Shown here in pieces: positions 55,648 to 63,909 of a stretch of DNA of 64,000 nucleotides. The notes under the pieces are model-generated. The model did not search any database. It saw only the letters and a program-made list of their open reading frames with translations, and was not told the origin of the DNA. The stretch lies in NCBI RefSeq assembly GCF_014287815.1, contig NZ_JACOOQ010000002.1, positions 1 through 64,000 of the forward strand, written 5' to 3'. This DNA is from Clostridium lentum (lineage in GTDB: Bacteria > Bacillota > Clostridia > Clostridiales > Clostridiaceae). The position numbers and the translations under genes were made by a program. Each line of letters opens with the position of its first letter. The stretch's first letter is position 1.

Positions 55648-56454
55648 ATGTATAGAAAAGAGATTGATAATTTATCTCATTCAGCTGAAGTTAAGATTGG
55701 ATTATTTAACAAAAGCGTGCCAAAGTACTTAACATCAGCAATGCTTGGAAGCTTATTTGTAAGTTTAGGAATTATGCTTATTTATTCTATTGGTGGAATA
55801 ATGCATCATGCTGATATTGGAACCTACAAAATAGTAATGGGATTATGTTTTGGTGTTGCTTTAAGTTTAGTGTTCATGGCAGGTGGAGATTTATTTACTA
55901 GTAATGCTATGATAATGACTATAGGTGCTTTAGAAAATAAAGTAACATGGCTAGATGCAGTGAAAATATGGGTTGCAGTTTGGATTGGAAATGTAATGGG
56001 TGGTGTTATAGGTGCATGCCTATATGTTTACAGTGGTGCTGCTTTAGGAAAAAGCGATTATATAGGTGAGTTTATAGTAGAACAAGTTGCTATAAAAATG
56101 GGAACCCCTTCTGGACAATTATTTTTAAGAGGATTACTTTGTAATATATTAGTTTGTTTAGCAACTTGGATGTGCTATAAATTAAAAGAAGAAACAGCTA
56201 AATTAATAATGATTTTCTGGTGCTTATTTACATTTATAACTGCAGGTTTTGAACATAGTGTTGCTAATATGGGATTCTTAACTATGGGATTATTACTACC
56301 ACATGATGCAGCAGTTACAATTGGAGGATGGTTCCACAATATAGCTTGGGTTTCCCTTGGAAACTTTATAGGTGGAGTATTATTTGTAGGATTACCATAT
56401 TATTTTATTACTGATAAGAAAAAATCTACAAAAGAAGCTGAGAAAGTAGCATAA
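55648..56454 (+). CDS. Formate/nitrite transporter (FNT) family channel
   Basis: 268 residues with six membrane helices and the FNT hallmarks AGGDLFTSNAM (helix 2-3 loop) and GFEHSVANMGFL (second re-entrant loop, with the central His). FNT channels carry formate, nitrite or hydrosulfide. AGGAGG lies 7 nt before the ATG and the gene is packed behind hemL. Operon partnership with siroheme synthesis points to nitrite or (hydro)sulfide rather than formate; this is inferred. Confidence 0.92.
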   Translation: MYRKEIDNLSHSAEVKIGLFNKSVPKYLTSAMLGSLFVSLGIMLIYSIGGIMHHADIGTYKIVMGLCFGVALSLVFMAGGDLFTSNAMIMTIGALENKVTWLDAVKIWVAVWIGNVMGGVIGACLYVYSGAALGKSDYIGEFIVEQVAIKMGTPSGQLFLRGLLCNILVCLATWMCYKLKEETAKLIMIFWCLFTFITAGFEHSVANMGFLTMGLLLPHDAAVTIGGWFHNIAWVSLGNFIGGVLFVGLPYYFITDKKKSTKEAEKVA

Positions 56455-56455
56455 T

Positions 56456-56487
56456 AAAAAAGATACAGCAAAAGCTGTGTCTTTTTT
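56456..56487. terminator. Bidirectional terminator after hem operon
   Basis: AAAAAAGATACAGC / GCTGTGTCTTTTTT with loop AAAA (one G.U). Confidence 0.9.
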
Positions 56488-57511
56488 AATTGATTTTGTA
56501 AATCCACCCTTCAGGTGCTTTTATATCACCAAATTGTATCCCATAAAGAATTTTATAAAGTTCTTTTATAACAGGACCTACTTCAGTTTCACTATAGAAG
56601 ACATGAAGTTTACCTTTATATTCAATTCCACCAATAGGAGTTATGACAGCAGCAGTACCACAGGCACCTGCTTCTTTGAATTCATCTAAATTATCTATAT
56701 ATACCTCTCGTTCATAAACAGGCATATGAAGATATTTTCTAGCTATTTCCATAAGTGAATATTTTGTGATGCTCGGCAATATGGAAGGTGATTTTGGTGT
56801 AACAAATTCATTGTTTTTTGTAATACCAAAAAAGTTTGCTGCACCAACTTCTTCAATTTTGGTTTGAGTTGCTGGATCAAGATAAATACAATCGGCAAAG
56901 CCTTTGTCAGCAGAGAGTTTGTGTGCTTGAAGAGAAGCGGCATAATTACCCCCAACTTTTGTATGTCCAGTTCCACGAGGAGCTGCTCTGTCATATTCAG
57001 CTACATTAAAATTGCAAGGAGTTAATCCTCCTTTAAAGTAAGCACCTACAGGGGTACAGAATACTGAAAAGATATACTCAGGAGCAGGTTTTACGCCAAT
57101 GTTATGACCAACACCTATGACGAAAGGTCTTAAATATAAAGTTGCACCACTACCATAAGGTGGAACAAAATGTTCATTTGCTTTTACTACTTGTATACAT
57201 GCATCAATAAATTTTTCCACAGGAATTTCTGGCATAAGAAGTTTTCTTAAGCTAGAATTTAATCTTTCAGCATTTCTATCAGGCCTGAATAATTGAATTG
57301 AGCCATCTTTTGTTCTATATGCTTTTAGCCCTTCAAAGCATTGTTGTCCATAATGAAGAGCACAAGATGCTTCACTAATATGGAGATAATTATCATCAGT
57401 AAGTGATCCTTTATCCCAATTACCGTCTTTCCAAGTTGATATATATCGGAAATCAGTCTTTATATATTCAAACCCCAAGTTATTCCAATCTAAATCTATA
57501 ATTTTACTCAT
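56486..57511 (-). CDS. ilvE: Branched-chain amino acid aminotransferase
   Basis: 341 residues from ATG 57511 (GGGTGAT upstream). The fold-type IV PLP lysine is in [23 protein letters not shown] and the terminal [14 protein letters not shown] loop match the long (about 340-360) IlvE type. It makes or degrades Leu, Ile and Val by transamination with 2-oxoglutarate/glutamate. It faces ridA across a 140-bp divergent region. Confidence 0.95.
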   Translation of the reverse strand: MSKIIDLDWNNLGFEYIKTDFRYISTWKDGNWDKGSLTDDNYLHISEASCALHYGQQCFEGLKAYRTKDGSIQLFRPDRNAERLNSSLRKLLMPEIPVEKFIDACIQVVKANEHFVPPYGSGATLYLRPFVIGVGHNIGVKPAPEYIFSVFCTPVGAYFKGGLTPCNFNVAEYDRAAPRGTGHTKVGGNYAASLQAHKLSADKGFADCIYLDPATQTKIEEVGAANFFGITKNNEFVTPKSPSILPSITKYSLMEIARKYLHMPVYEREVYIDNLDEFKEAGACGTAAVITPIGGIEYKGKLHVFYSETEVGPVIKELYKILYGIQFGDIKAPEGWIYKIN

Positions 57512-57654
57512 AAGTATCACCCTTTTTTATTTATTTTATAATATTTTACCACTACTAACATTAATATGAAATGATAAATGTAGAAAAATAATATTCAAAA
57601 ATATAAGTAAAATAGTATATAATCAATTTATGATATTGTATGAGGAGGATAAAA

Positions 57655-58032
57655 ATGAATAAAGAAATAATATCAACTAAAAAAGCACCATCAGCAATTG
57701 GACCATACTCTCAAGGAATGATAGTAGGAGATTTAGTATTTACTTCTGGTCAAATTCCATTAAATCCTGAAAATGGAGAATTAGTAACTGAAATTAGCAA
57801 AGCAACTGTACAAGTTATGGCAAATCTTTCAGCTGTCTTAGAAGCAGCAGGAAGTTCTTTAGAAAAGGTGATTAAAACAACGATTTTTCTTCAAGACCTT
57901 AATGATTTTGAAAAAGTTAATGAAATTTATGGGGATTATTTCAAGGATAACCTACCAGCAAGAAGTTGTGTACAAGTAGCTAAGTTACCTAAGGGAGCAA
58001 TTATAGAAATAGAGGCTATAGCTATTAAATAG
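57655..58032 (+). CDS. ridA: RidA-family enamine/imine deaminase
   Basis: 125 residues from ATG 57655 after AGGAGG. The motifs IGPYSQG, FTSGQIPLNPENGEL and the C-terminal ARSCVQVAKLPKGAIIEIEAIA (with the conserved catalytic Arg) are complete. It hydrolyses 2-aminoacrylate and related reactive imines formed by PLP enzymes. Divergence from ilvE fits the known link between RidA and branched-chain amino-acid metabolism. Confidence 0.96.
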   Translation: MNKEIISTKKAPSAIGPYSQGMIVGDLVFTSGQIPLNPENGELVTEISKATVQVMANLSAVLEAAGSSLEKVIKTTIFLQDLNDFEKVNEIYGDYFKDNLPARSCVQVAKLPKGAIIEIEAIAIK

Positions 58033-58053
58033 TATAAAATTCAATGAAAAGTT

Positions 58054-58096
58054 TAAAAAAAGCTAAATTATTATTAAAAATGATTTAGTTTTTTGA
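58054..58096 (+). terminator. Probable terminator after ridA
   Basis: AAAAAGCTAAATTA pairs imperfectly with TGATTTAGTTTTTT. Confidence 0.6.
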
Positions 58097-58199
58097 TTAA
58101 AAATTTACATATATTTAAATAATATTTAGAGAAATAAAAAATAAGCAGAAATGCCTGTTATTATAGCAAAATTTGCAGTATAATAAGTACATATTACAT

Positions 58200-58340
58200 A
58201 TGTTGAAAAAAATAGAAAAGATTCTATTAAAAGATGATAATGAGTATATTTCTTCTGTTATAATAGAAGTGGTTAAAGAAAATTTAGATAGCAAATTAAT
58301 ATGCAAATATACGTTGTATATTTGCATATATTATTTATAG
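58200..58340 (+). CDS. Doubtful 46-residue ORF ending in a hairpin
   Basis: The first 32 residues (MLKKIEKILLKDDNEYISSV...) look like real coding sequence, then the frame passes into a 14-bp inverted repeat (ATATGCAAATATAC / GTATATTTGCATAT, 58299-58329) that encodes a low-complexity Tyr/Ile tail. TATAAT lies at 58179-58184, but there is no Shine-Dalgarno site. It could be a gene fragment, a leaderless peptide or part of a non-coding RNA. Nothing else in 58097-58373 is recognisable. Confidence 0.25.
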   Translation: MLKKIEKILLKDDNEYISSVIIEVVKENLDSKLICKYTLYICIYYL

Positions 58341-58373
58341 AACAATACATATTTATTGAAAGGAAAATAATAA

Positions 58374-59411
58374 ATGAAAAAGATAATAGCTATTTTTACG
58401 GTTTTCATTATGATATCTGCAACAATGATATCATGCAAAAAAGATGAAAAAACTACAATTAACTTTTTAAATTGGGGAGAAAATATTGCAGAAGGGTTAA
58501 TAGATGAGTTTGAAGAAAAATATAATATAAAAGTAAATGAAGTATTTGTTGATGATAATGAAGCAATGTATCAGGAACTTACTTCAGGTAAGACTCAATA
58601 TGATGTGGCAGTACCAGGAGATTATATGGTGGAAAGACTGATTTCGGAAGGTAGATTAGAAGCGTTAGATAAACAAAATATTCCTAATTGGACTGAACTT
58701 TTATCAAGTAATTTAAATAAAAGCTTTGATCCAGGTAATGTTTATTCGCTTCCATATATGAATGGAACTATAGGAATAATATATAACACAGAACTAATTA
58801 GTGAAGATATAAATAGTTGGAGTGACATGTGGAATCCTAAATATAAAGATGAAATATTTGTTTTAGATTCTCAAAGAGATGCTATAGGTATGGCACTTAA
58901 ATATTTAGGATATCCATTAAATAGCACTGATGAAGTAGAACTTTCAGCGGCTAAAGCTGCCTTAATTGAGCAAAAGAAATTAGGAACTATTTATGGAGCT
59001 GATAATGTTAAAGATTTAATGATATCTGGTGAGAGAGCTATTGCAATGATTTGGTCAGGAGAAGGACTTACTTTAGCAGATGAATATGATTATTTAAAAT
59101 ATATAGTACCAAAGGAAGGTGCTAATTTCTGGATAGATTCATTAGTAATTCCAAAAGGCACAAAAAATAAATCAGCAGCAGAAACATTTATTAACTTTTT
59201 ATGTGAAAAAGACAGTGCGTATAGAGTTGCCGAGGAAATAGGTTATACTACTCCACATGAAGGTGCTATGATGGAGCAGGATGAGGAGGTAAGAAATAAT
59301 CCAGGTGCATATATGCCAGAAGAAATTATGAATAGATGTGAAAGTTATAAGTATTTAAATGAAGAAGAATTATTAAAATACGAAAAAGTATGGTTGGAAG
59401 TGAAGAGCTAA
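58374..59411 (+). CDS. PotD-like spermidine/putrescine-binding lipoprotein
   Basis: 345 residues with lipobox TMISC (Cys at about 21). The family-1 solute-binding layout NFLNWGENI, YDVAVPGDYMVERL and YSLPYMNGTIGIIYN is typical of PotD/PotF. It would bind polyamines outside the membrane for an ABC importer. The potABC genes are not in this window, so it is an orphan here. AGGAAA precedes the ATG. Confidence 0.9.
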   Translation: MKKIIAIFTVFIMISATMISCKKDEKTTINFLNWGENIAEGLIDEFEEKYNIKVNEVFVDDNEAMYQELTSGKTQYDVAVPGDYMVERLISEGRLEALDKQNIPNWTELLSSNLNKSFDPGNVYSLPYMNGTIGIIYNTELISEDINSWSDMWNPKYKDEIFVLDSQRDAIGMALKYLGYPLNSTDEVELSAAKAALIEQKKLGTIYGADNVKDLMISGERAIAMIWSGEGLTLADEYDYLKYIVPKEGANFWIDSLVIPKGTKNKSAAETFINFLCEKDSAYRVAEEIGYTTPHEGAMMEQDEEVRNNPGAYMPEEIMNRCESYKYLNEEELLKYEKVWLEVKS

Positions 59412-59479
59412 AAATAGTAGTATAATGAATAAAGTTGGTATATAATAAATAATAAATGGTGCTTAGGAGGGTAAGCTGA

Positions 59480-60037
59480 ATGGATAAGATAATTGATTTT
59501 AATGAACTTAAGAACAAAGTAAATGAAAAAGACATAGATAATTTCGAGTCTTATATATATAGCTTATACTATAAGATGGCTGAAGGTAAATTGACTATGG
59601 CTGAATTCACAAAAGAAATGACAGCATATATGGAAAATAACAATATTTCTCAAGATAAATTTTTAAAGATTCAAACTAAACTTATGGAGAGATATGGATT
59701 AGATACTAAAGGTTTTGAAGAGCAAATTAAATCACTAGGTTTAGATAAATTAACTAATAATTCGCTAGATTATGAACAAGCTAGGAAGACCATGAGTTTT
59801 CAGGAGAAATATAAAGATAGAATTAAGGTAAAGCCAACTACTGAATATTACATCAAAAATGATAAAAATAATGTAATTATCTTATTAGATGATCATAATG
59901 TAATAATAAGAAGCAAAGATAAAGTTGACTTAGTTGATACTGAATTAAATGAATTTTTATGTTCATATAAGAAGACTTTAAATGATGATAAATTAAAAGT
60001 TATTATTTGTGATTATAGCAAAGCATATGATTACTAA
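59480..60037 (+). CDS. DUF3867-like cytoplasmic protein
   Basis: 185 residues, Lys/Asp-rich, no signal or membrane segments. An N-terminal helical part (about 1-100, FESYIYSLYYKMAEGKLTMAEF) is followed by a beta-rich half (EYYIKNDKNNVIILLDDHNVIIRS). It matches my recollection of the clostridial DUF3867 family. Function unknown. GGAGGG precedes the ATG. Confidence 0.6.
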   Translation: MDKIIDFNELKNKVNEKDIDNFESYIYSLYYKMAEGKLTMAEFTKEMTAYMENNNISQDKFLKIQTKLMERYGLDTKGFEEQIKSLGLDKLTNNSLDYEQARKTMSFQEKYKDRIKVKPTTEYYIKNDKNNVIILLDDHNVIIRSKDKVDLVDTELNEFLCSYKKTLNDDKLKVIICDYSKAYDY

Positions 60038-60086
60038 AATTTAGAAAGAAATTTCTATTTATTTTAGCTTAATATAATGTATAATA

Positions 60087-60122
60087 AATAGAGTGTGAAT
60101 TTATGTTTCGCACTCTATTTTT
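60087..60122 (+). promoter_or_regulatory. Hairpin in the leader of the ABC-F gene
   Basis: AAATAGAGTGTGAA / TTCGCACTCTATTT stem (one G.U) followed by TTT. It lies after a TATAAT (60073-60078) and 19 bp before the ABC-F start. It is either the terminator of the preceding gene or an attenuator in the ABC-F leader. Confidence 0.65.
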
Positions 60123-60140
60123 ACGCTTAGGAGGAATAAG

Positions 60141-61697
60141 ATGAGTGTACTAACAGTAAAGAATATCAGCCATGGTTTTGGCGATAGAGCTATATTTGAA
60201 GATGTATCATTTAGATTACTTAAAGGTGAGCACGTAGGATTAATAGGTGCTAACGGTGAAGGTAAATCTACTTTTATGAATATAATTACAGGAAAGCTTA
60301 TGCCTGATGAAGGAAAAGTAATTTGGAGCAATAGAGTTAGAGTTGGCTACATGGATCAACATGCTGAACTTGAAAAAGGATTAACTATAAGAGAAGTACT
60401 AAGAAGTGCATTTAAATACCTATTTGATATGGAAGCAGAAATGAATGAGCTTTATGGAAGAATGGGAGAAATGACTGATGATGAAATGAATAAGGCCCTT
60501 GAAAGAACAGCGGTTATTCAAGATATGCTAGATAACAATGGGTTTTATGTAATAGATGCAAAAGCAGAAGAAGTAGCAAAAGGTCTTGGACTTTTAGATG
60601 TAGGTTTAGATAGAGATGTTACTGAGCTTAGTGGAGGACAAAGAACTAAGGTACTACTGGCAAAATTATTACTAGAAACACCAGATATATTATTACTTGA
60701 TGAGCCTACTAACTATCTTGATGAAGAACATATAGAGTGGTTAAAGAGATTCTTACAAAATTATGAAAATGCTTTTATATTAATATCCCATGATATTCCA
60801 TTCTTAAATTCAGTAATTAATTTAATATATCATGTGGAAAATAGACAGCTTACAAGATATGTTGGTGATTACTATGAATTCCAAAGAATATATGAAGCAA
60901 ATAAGGCACAATTACAAGCTGCTTATGAAAGACAACAAGCTGAAGTAGCACAACTTAAAGATTTCGTTGCAAGAAATAAAGCAAGAGTTGCTACAAGTGG
61001 TATGGCTAAGGCTAGACAAAAGAAGCTTGATAAGATGGAAATGATTGAACTTGCAGCTGAAAAACCAAAGCCAGAGTTTAACTTTAAGCAAGGAAGAACT
61101 TCAGGTAAGGTTATCTTTGAAACTAAGGATCTTGTTATAGGATACAATGAACCATTAACAAAACCATTAAATATATCAATGGAAAGAGGTCAAAAGATTG
61201 CTCTTGTTGGAGCAAATGGTTTAGGAAAGACGACTCTTTTAAAGAGCTTAATGGGCAAAATACCTGCACTTAGTGGAGAGGTTCATTTAGGAGATTATCA
61301 GCAAATAGGTTATTTTGAACAAGAAATAAAAGAAGCAAACTATAATACTTGTATTGAAGAAGTTTGGGAGCAATTCCCGTCTAAGACTCAATATGAAATA
61401 AGATCTGCTTTAGCAAAATGTGGTTTAACAACTAAGCATATTGAAAGTAAAGTTTGCGTATTAAGTGGGGGAGAACAAGCAAAGGTAAGATTATGTAAGC
61501 TTATTAATGAAGAAACAAATATCTTAATCTTAGACGAACCTACTAATCACTTAGATGTTGAAGCTAAGGATGAACTTAAGAAAGCCATTAGAGAATACAA
61601 AGGATCAGTTCTTCTAGTATGTCACGAACCTGAATTTTACAGAGATGTAGTTACTGATATTTGGAACTGTGAGGATTGGACAACTAAAGTAGTTTAG
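60141..61697 (+). CDS. ABC-F family ATPase
   Basis: 518 residues: two ATP-binding domains (GANGEGKST, LSGGQRTK, LLLDEPTNYLD; then GANGLGKTT, LSGGEQAK, LILDEPTNHLD) joined by a charged helical linker (about 240-300). There are no membrane segments. ABC-F proteins act on ribosomes at the E site; some protect against antibiotics, others aid translation. The short linker and YbiT/Uup-like order favour a housekeeping role, but resistance cannot be excluded. AGGAGG precedes the ATG. Confidence 0.94.
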   Translation: MSVLTVKNISHGFGDRAIFEDVSFRLLKGEHVGLIGANGEGKSTFMNIITGKLMPDEGKVIWSNRVRVGYMDQHAELEKGLTIREVLRSAFKYLFDMEAEMNELYGRMGEMTDDEMNKALERTAVIQDMLDNNGFYVIDAKAEEVAKGLGLLDVGLDRDVTELSGGQRTKVLLAKLLLETPDILLLDEPTNYLDEEHIEWLKRFLQNYENAFILISHDIPFLNSVINLIYHVENRQLTRYVGDYYEFQRIYEANKAQLQAAYERQQAEVAQLKDFVARNKARVATSGMAKARQKKLDKMEMIELAAEKPKPEFNFKQGRTSGKVIFETKDLVIGYNEPLTKPLNISMERGQKIALVGANGLGKTTLLKSLMGKIPALSGEVHLGDYQQIGYFEQEIKEANYNTCIEEVWEQFPSKTQYEIRSALAKCGLTTKHIESKVCVLSGGEQAKVRLCKLINEETNILILDEPTNHLDVEAKDELKKAIREYKGSVLLVCHEPEFYRDVVTDIWNCEDWTTKVV

Positions 61698-61879
61698 TGG
61701 TTAAGTTAGAGATAGAGTTAATTATGAATTATCAGTGATGAATGCTTAGGAAAATTAAAAATTAAAAATGGAAAATTAATTTGATTGGTTGAATTTTAGT
61801 GCATTAATATGAAGTGATAAGTAGCATGAGAAATATAACTTTATAGTTAATAAATAAGAGATAGAAGTTAATAGTTAAT
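61698..61879. other. Non-coding AT-rich spacer
   Basis: About 180 bp with low-complexity ATTAAAAATTAAAAATGG-type sequence. No gene or clear element is visible. Confidence 0.6.
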
Positions 61880-61907
61880 GAAGAAACTCCTTTAGGGGAG
61901 TTTCTTT
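61880..61907. repeat. Terminator hairpin, left direct-repeat copy
   Basis: A 28-bp unit with stem GAAACTCC / GGGGAGTTTC around TTTA and trailing TTT. An identical copy lies at 63457-63484 on the other side of the IS. Confidence 0.9.
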
Positions 61908-63456
61908 CAGTTTGTTGAAAAACCCCCTGTTAAAAAAGCAGAGGGTTTTTGTTTACTAGTTGTGGATAAAGTTTGAAATACATAATATAATTAAAATTAC
62001 TAATATAATATGAAAATAACAAAGATAGTCTTGTTGCTATCTTTTTCATATTCTGTACTGCTGCAGTTAGCAGACATTGTTCGGACACTTTTTCGTGTCC
62101 ACGGAAGCGAGCATAGCGAAGCCCATGCAGATTTTTTGAATCTGCGAAGCTTCGCTCAACCGTTTCTTTCCTTCTATTGTAAATACCTTTTCCCTTCTCG
62201 GTTTTAAGAAAATTTTTATTATCGTCTTTATGATTTTCCCAAACATGTCTTCTAATTATTTTATATTTAGCTTTTTCTCCAAGGCATTTATCTTTGTGAG
62301 GACAACACATACATATTTCTTCAAAGCATCTGTATTCCTTATAGCCTTCACGGGTCGTTGTTTTATATATTAGTGCAACATTATTGGGACAAATATATAT
62401 GTCTTTATCATAATCATATATATACTTATTCTTTGTATACATTCCTTTTTTATGAGGAGAACGTCTATATGCAACAACAGGTATTATATCTCTATCTGTT
62501 ATTCCTTTAAAAATAGGATTAGTTGAATATCCTGCATCTAAACCAAGATACTTAGGTTTTATATTAAATGTTTCTTTAATTCTATCTATTCTCTTTAATA
62601 TCGGTTCGCTATCGCTTACGTTACCAGGGGTAACATGAACATCCATAATTATATTGTTTTTACTATCTACAGTTCTATGGTCTAAATAAAAAAAGCCTTC
62701 GGGTTTATTATCTCTCATCATATATCCACTATCAGGATCAGTTGTACTTTTCTTAATTTCTTTTGTTTCTTTTTTGAATTTTCTTGGTTTTAAAGGCTTT
62801 TTATTACGATTCTCTCTATCTTCATTAACATCAATATCTAACTGTTCTATATATTCCTTAGGAGTTACGTCTACTTCAACTTTTTCAAACTTTCTTTTAT
62901 TAGCATTTGCTTTTATATGAGTTGAATCAGAATAAAGAATTTTACCTCCAACTAAACCTTTTTCTATAGATTGAAGAACTATATTATCAAATATTTTCTG
63001 TGGAATATCAGTACCTTTAAATCTTCTAATTCTATTCTGACTTATTGTAGATGAATCTGGAATTTTCTCTGTAATTGAATATCCTAAAAACCATCTATAT
63101 GCTAAATTTACTTCTATATCTTTAACTAACTGCCTTTTGGAGCGTATGCCATAAAGATATCCTATAAATAACATTTTAAATAATACTACTGGATCAACAG
63201 CTGGTCGACCATTTGTATGATAATACAAATCCCTAGTTAAATCCCTAATGAATGAAAAATCTATATATTTATCAATTTTCCTTAATAAATGGTCTTGTGG
63301 GACTAATTCTTCTAACATTACTACTTCTATTTCACTTTGTGCTTCTTTTCTTTCGTTTATCATTGATAAAACCTCTATGTAACAAATTTATATATTTTAA
63401 ATTATATTACATATTTGGATAAAAATAAAGACTGCTGACACTTTGTCAACAGTCTG
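61908..63456 (-). mobile_element. IS1182-type insertion sequence, complete (1549 bp)
   Basis: Left end CAGTTTGTTGAAAAA and the complement of the right end CAGACTGTTGACAAA form imperfect terminal inverted repeats (12 of the first 16 positions). The left end also carries a terminator-like hairpin (AAAAACCCCCTG / CAGAGGGTTTTT), and the right end a hairpin (AGACTGCTGACA / TGTCAACAGTCT). One intact transposase gene fills the element. Exact 28-bp direct repeats flank it, so both ends are defined. Confidence 0.88.
61930..63363 (-). CDS. IS1182-family transposase
   Basis: 477 residues, apparently intact. The N-terminal DUF772-type region contains NGRPAVDPVVLFKMLFIGYLYG. The DDE triad is D146 (YSDSTHIKA), D276 (YLGLDAGYS) and E403 (RRKETVERSFADSK). 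A Cys cluster (CFEEICMCCPHKDKC) typical of the family precedes the final block. GAGG precedes the start. The stop codon lies inside the left-end hairpin. No frameshift is seen, so the element may still be active. Confidence 0.95.
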   Translation of the reverse strand: MINERKEAQSEIEVVMLEELVPQDHLLRKIDKYIDFSFIRDLTRDLYYHTNGRPAVDPVVLFKMLFIGYLYGIRSKRQLVKDIEVNLAYRWFLGYSITEKIPDSSTISQNRIRRFKGTDIPQKIFDNIVLQSIEKGLVGGKILYSDSTHIKANANKRKFEKVEVDVTPKEYIEQLDIDVNEDRENRNKKPLKPRKFKKETKEIKKSTTDPDSGYMMRDNKPEGFFYLDHRTVDSKNNIIMDVHVTPGNVSDSEPILKRIDRIKETFNIKPKYLGLDAGYSTNPIFKGITDRDIIPVVAYRRSPHKKGMYTKNKYIYDYDKDIYICPNNVALIYKTTTREGYKEYRCFEEICMCCPHKDKCLGEKAKYKIIRRHVWENHKDDNKNFLKTEKGKGIYNRRKETVERSFADSKNLHGLRYARFRGHEKVSEQCLLTAAVQNMKKIATRLSLLFSYYISNFNYIMYFKLYPQLVNKNPLLF

Positions 63457-63484
63457 GAAGAAACTCCTTTAGGGGAGTTTCTTT
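63457..63484. repeat. Terminator hairpin, right direct-repeat copy
   Basis: Identical to 61880-61907. Here the hairpin is followed by TTTTTG, so it still looks like a working terminator. Confidence 0.9.
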
Positions 63485-63575
63485 TTGTTTATAGTGAAAA
63501 GAATGAGTCAGATAAACTGTTATTGAAATTATTAGAATATATGGTAAAATTATATATAAAAAGGGGTTTTGTTTA

Positions 63576-63821
63576 ATGAAAAATAAAGATGAAGATAGTA
63601 AAATTTTTTTTTTTAATATTACAAAATTAAAAACTGATAAAGATTATTTTATTTTGCTTGTTTTATTTTTACTTGTTATTTATGGAGTTCTTATTATGAG
63701 CATAGGCTTTTATGGATTTGATTTAAGTGAAACTAGAACATTGAAAAATTTAAGTATAATGATTATTGATACTTATTTTCTATTAAATGTTTTATTTTGT
63801 AAGAAAAATTTTAAAAAATAA
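63576..63821 (+). CDS. Small two-helix membrane protein, unknown
   Basis: 81 residues with hydrophobic segments at about 24-45 and 58-75 and basic ends. AAAAGGGG precedes the ATG. A run of 11 T (63604-63614) inside codons 10-13 is a potential slippage site. The next frame (63787-63909) continues with membrane-like sequence, so the gene may be a frameshifted fragment of a longer protein. Confidence 0.45.
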   Translation: MKNKDEDSKIFFFNITKLKTDKDYFILLVLFLLVIYGVLIMSIGFYGFDLSETRTLKNLSIMIIDTYFLLNVLFCKKNFKK

Positions 63822-63909
63822 TAAAGGAATTATAGGAATTAGAAAGATAATATTATATTTAATTTTATCAGGAACAATTACAGTTGGATTTTTATCGTCA
63901 GTATCATGA
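63787..63909 (+). pseudogene. Possible out-of-frame continuation of membrane protein
   Basis: A 40-codon frame beginning inside the 63576 gene encodes a basic stretch then a hydrophobic helix (IILYLILSGTITVGFLSSVS) and stops. After the stop the same frame resumes with HIIYATT and EATVTDVLKNMLF between further stops, to about 63990. This looks like a decaying gene rather than functional sequence. Confidence 0.3.

Noticed and set aside
62010..62207. A plus-strand ORF inside the transposase gene
   Set aside because: It is antisense to the catalytic C-terminal part of the transposase and has no supporting site.
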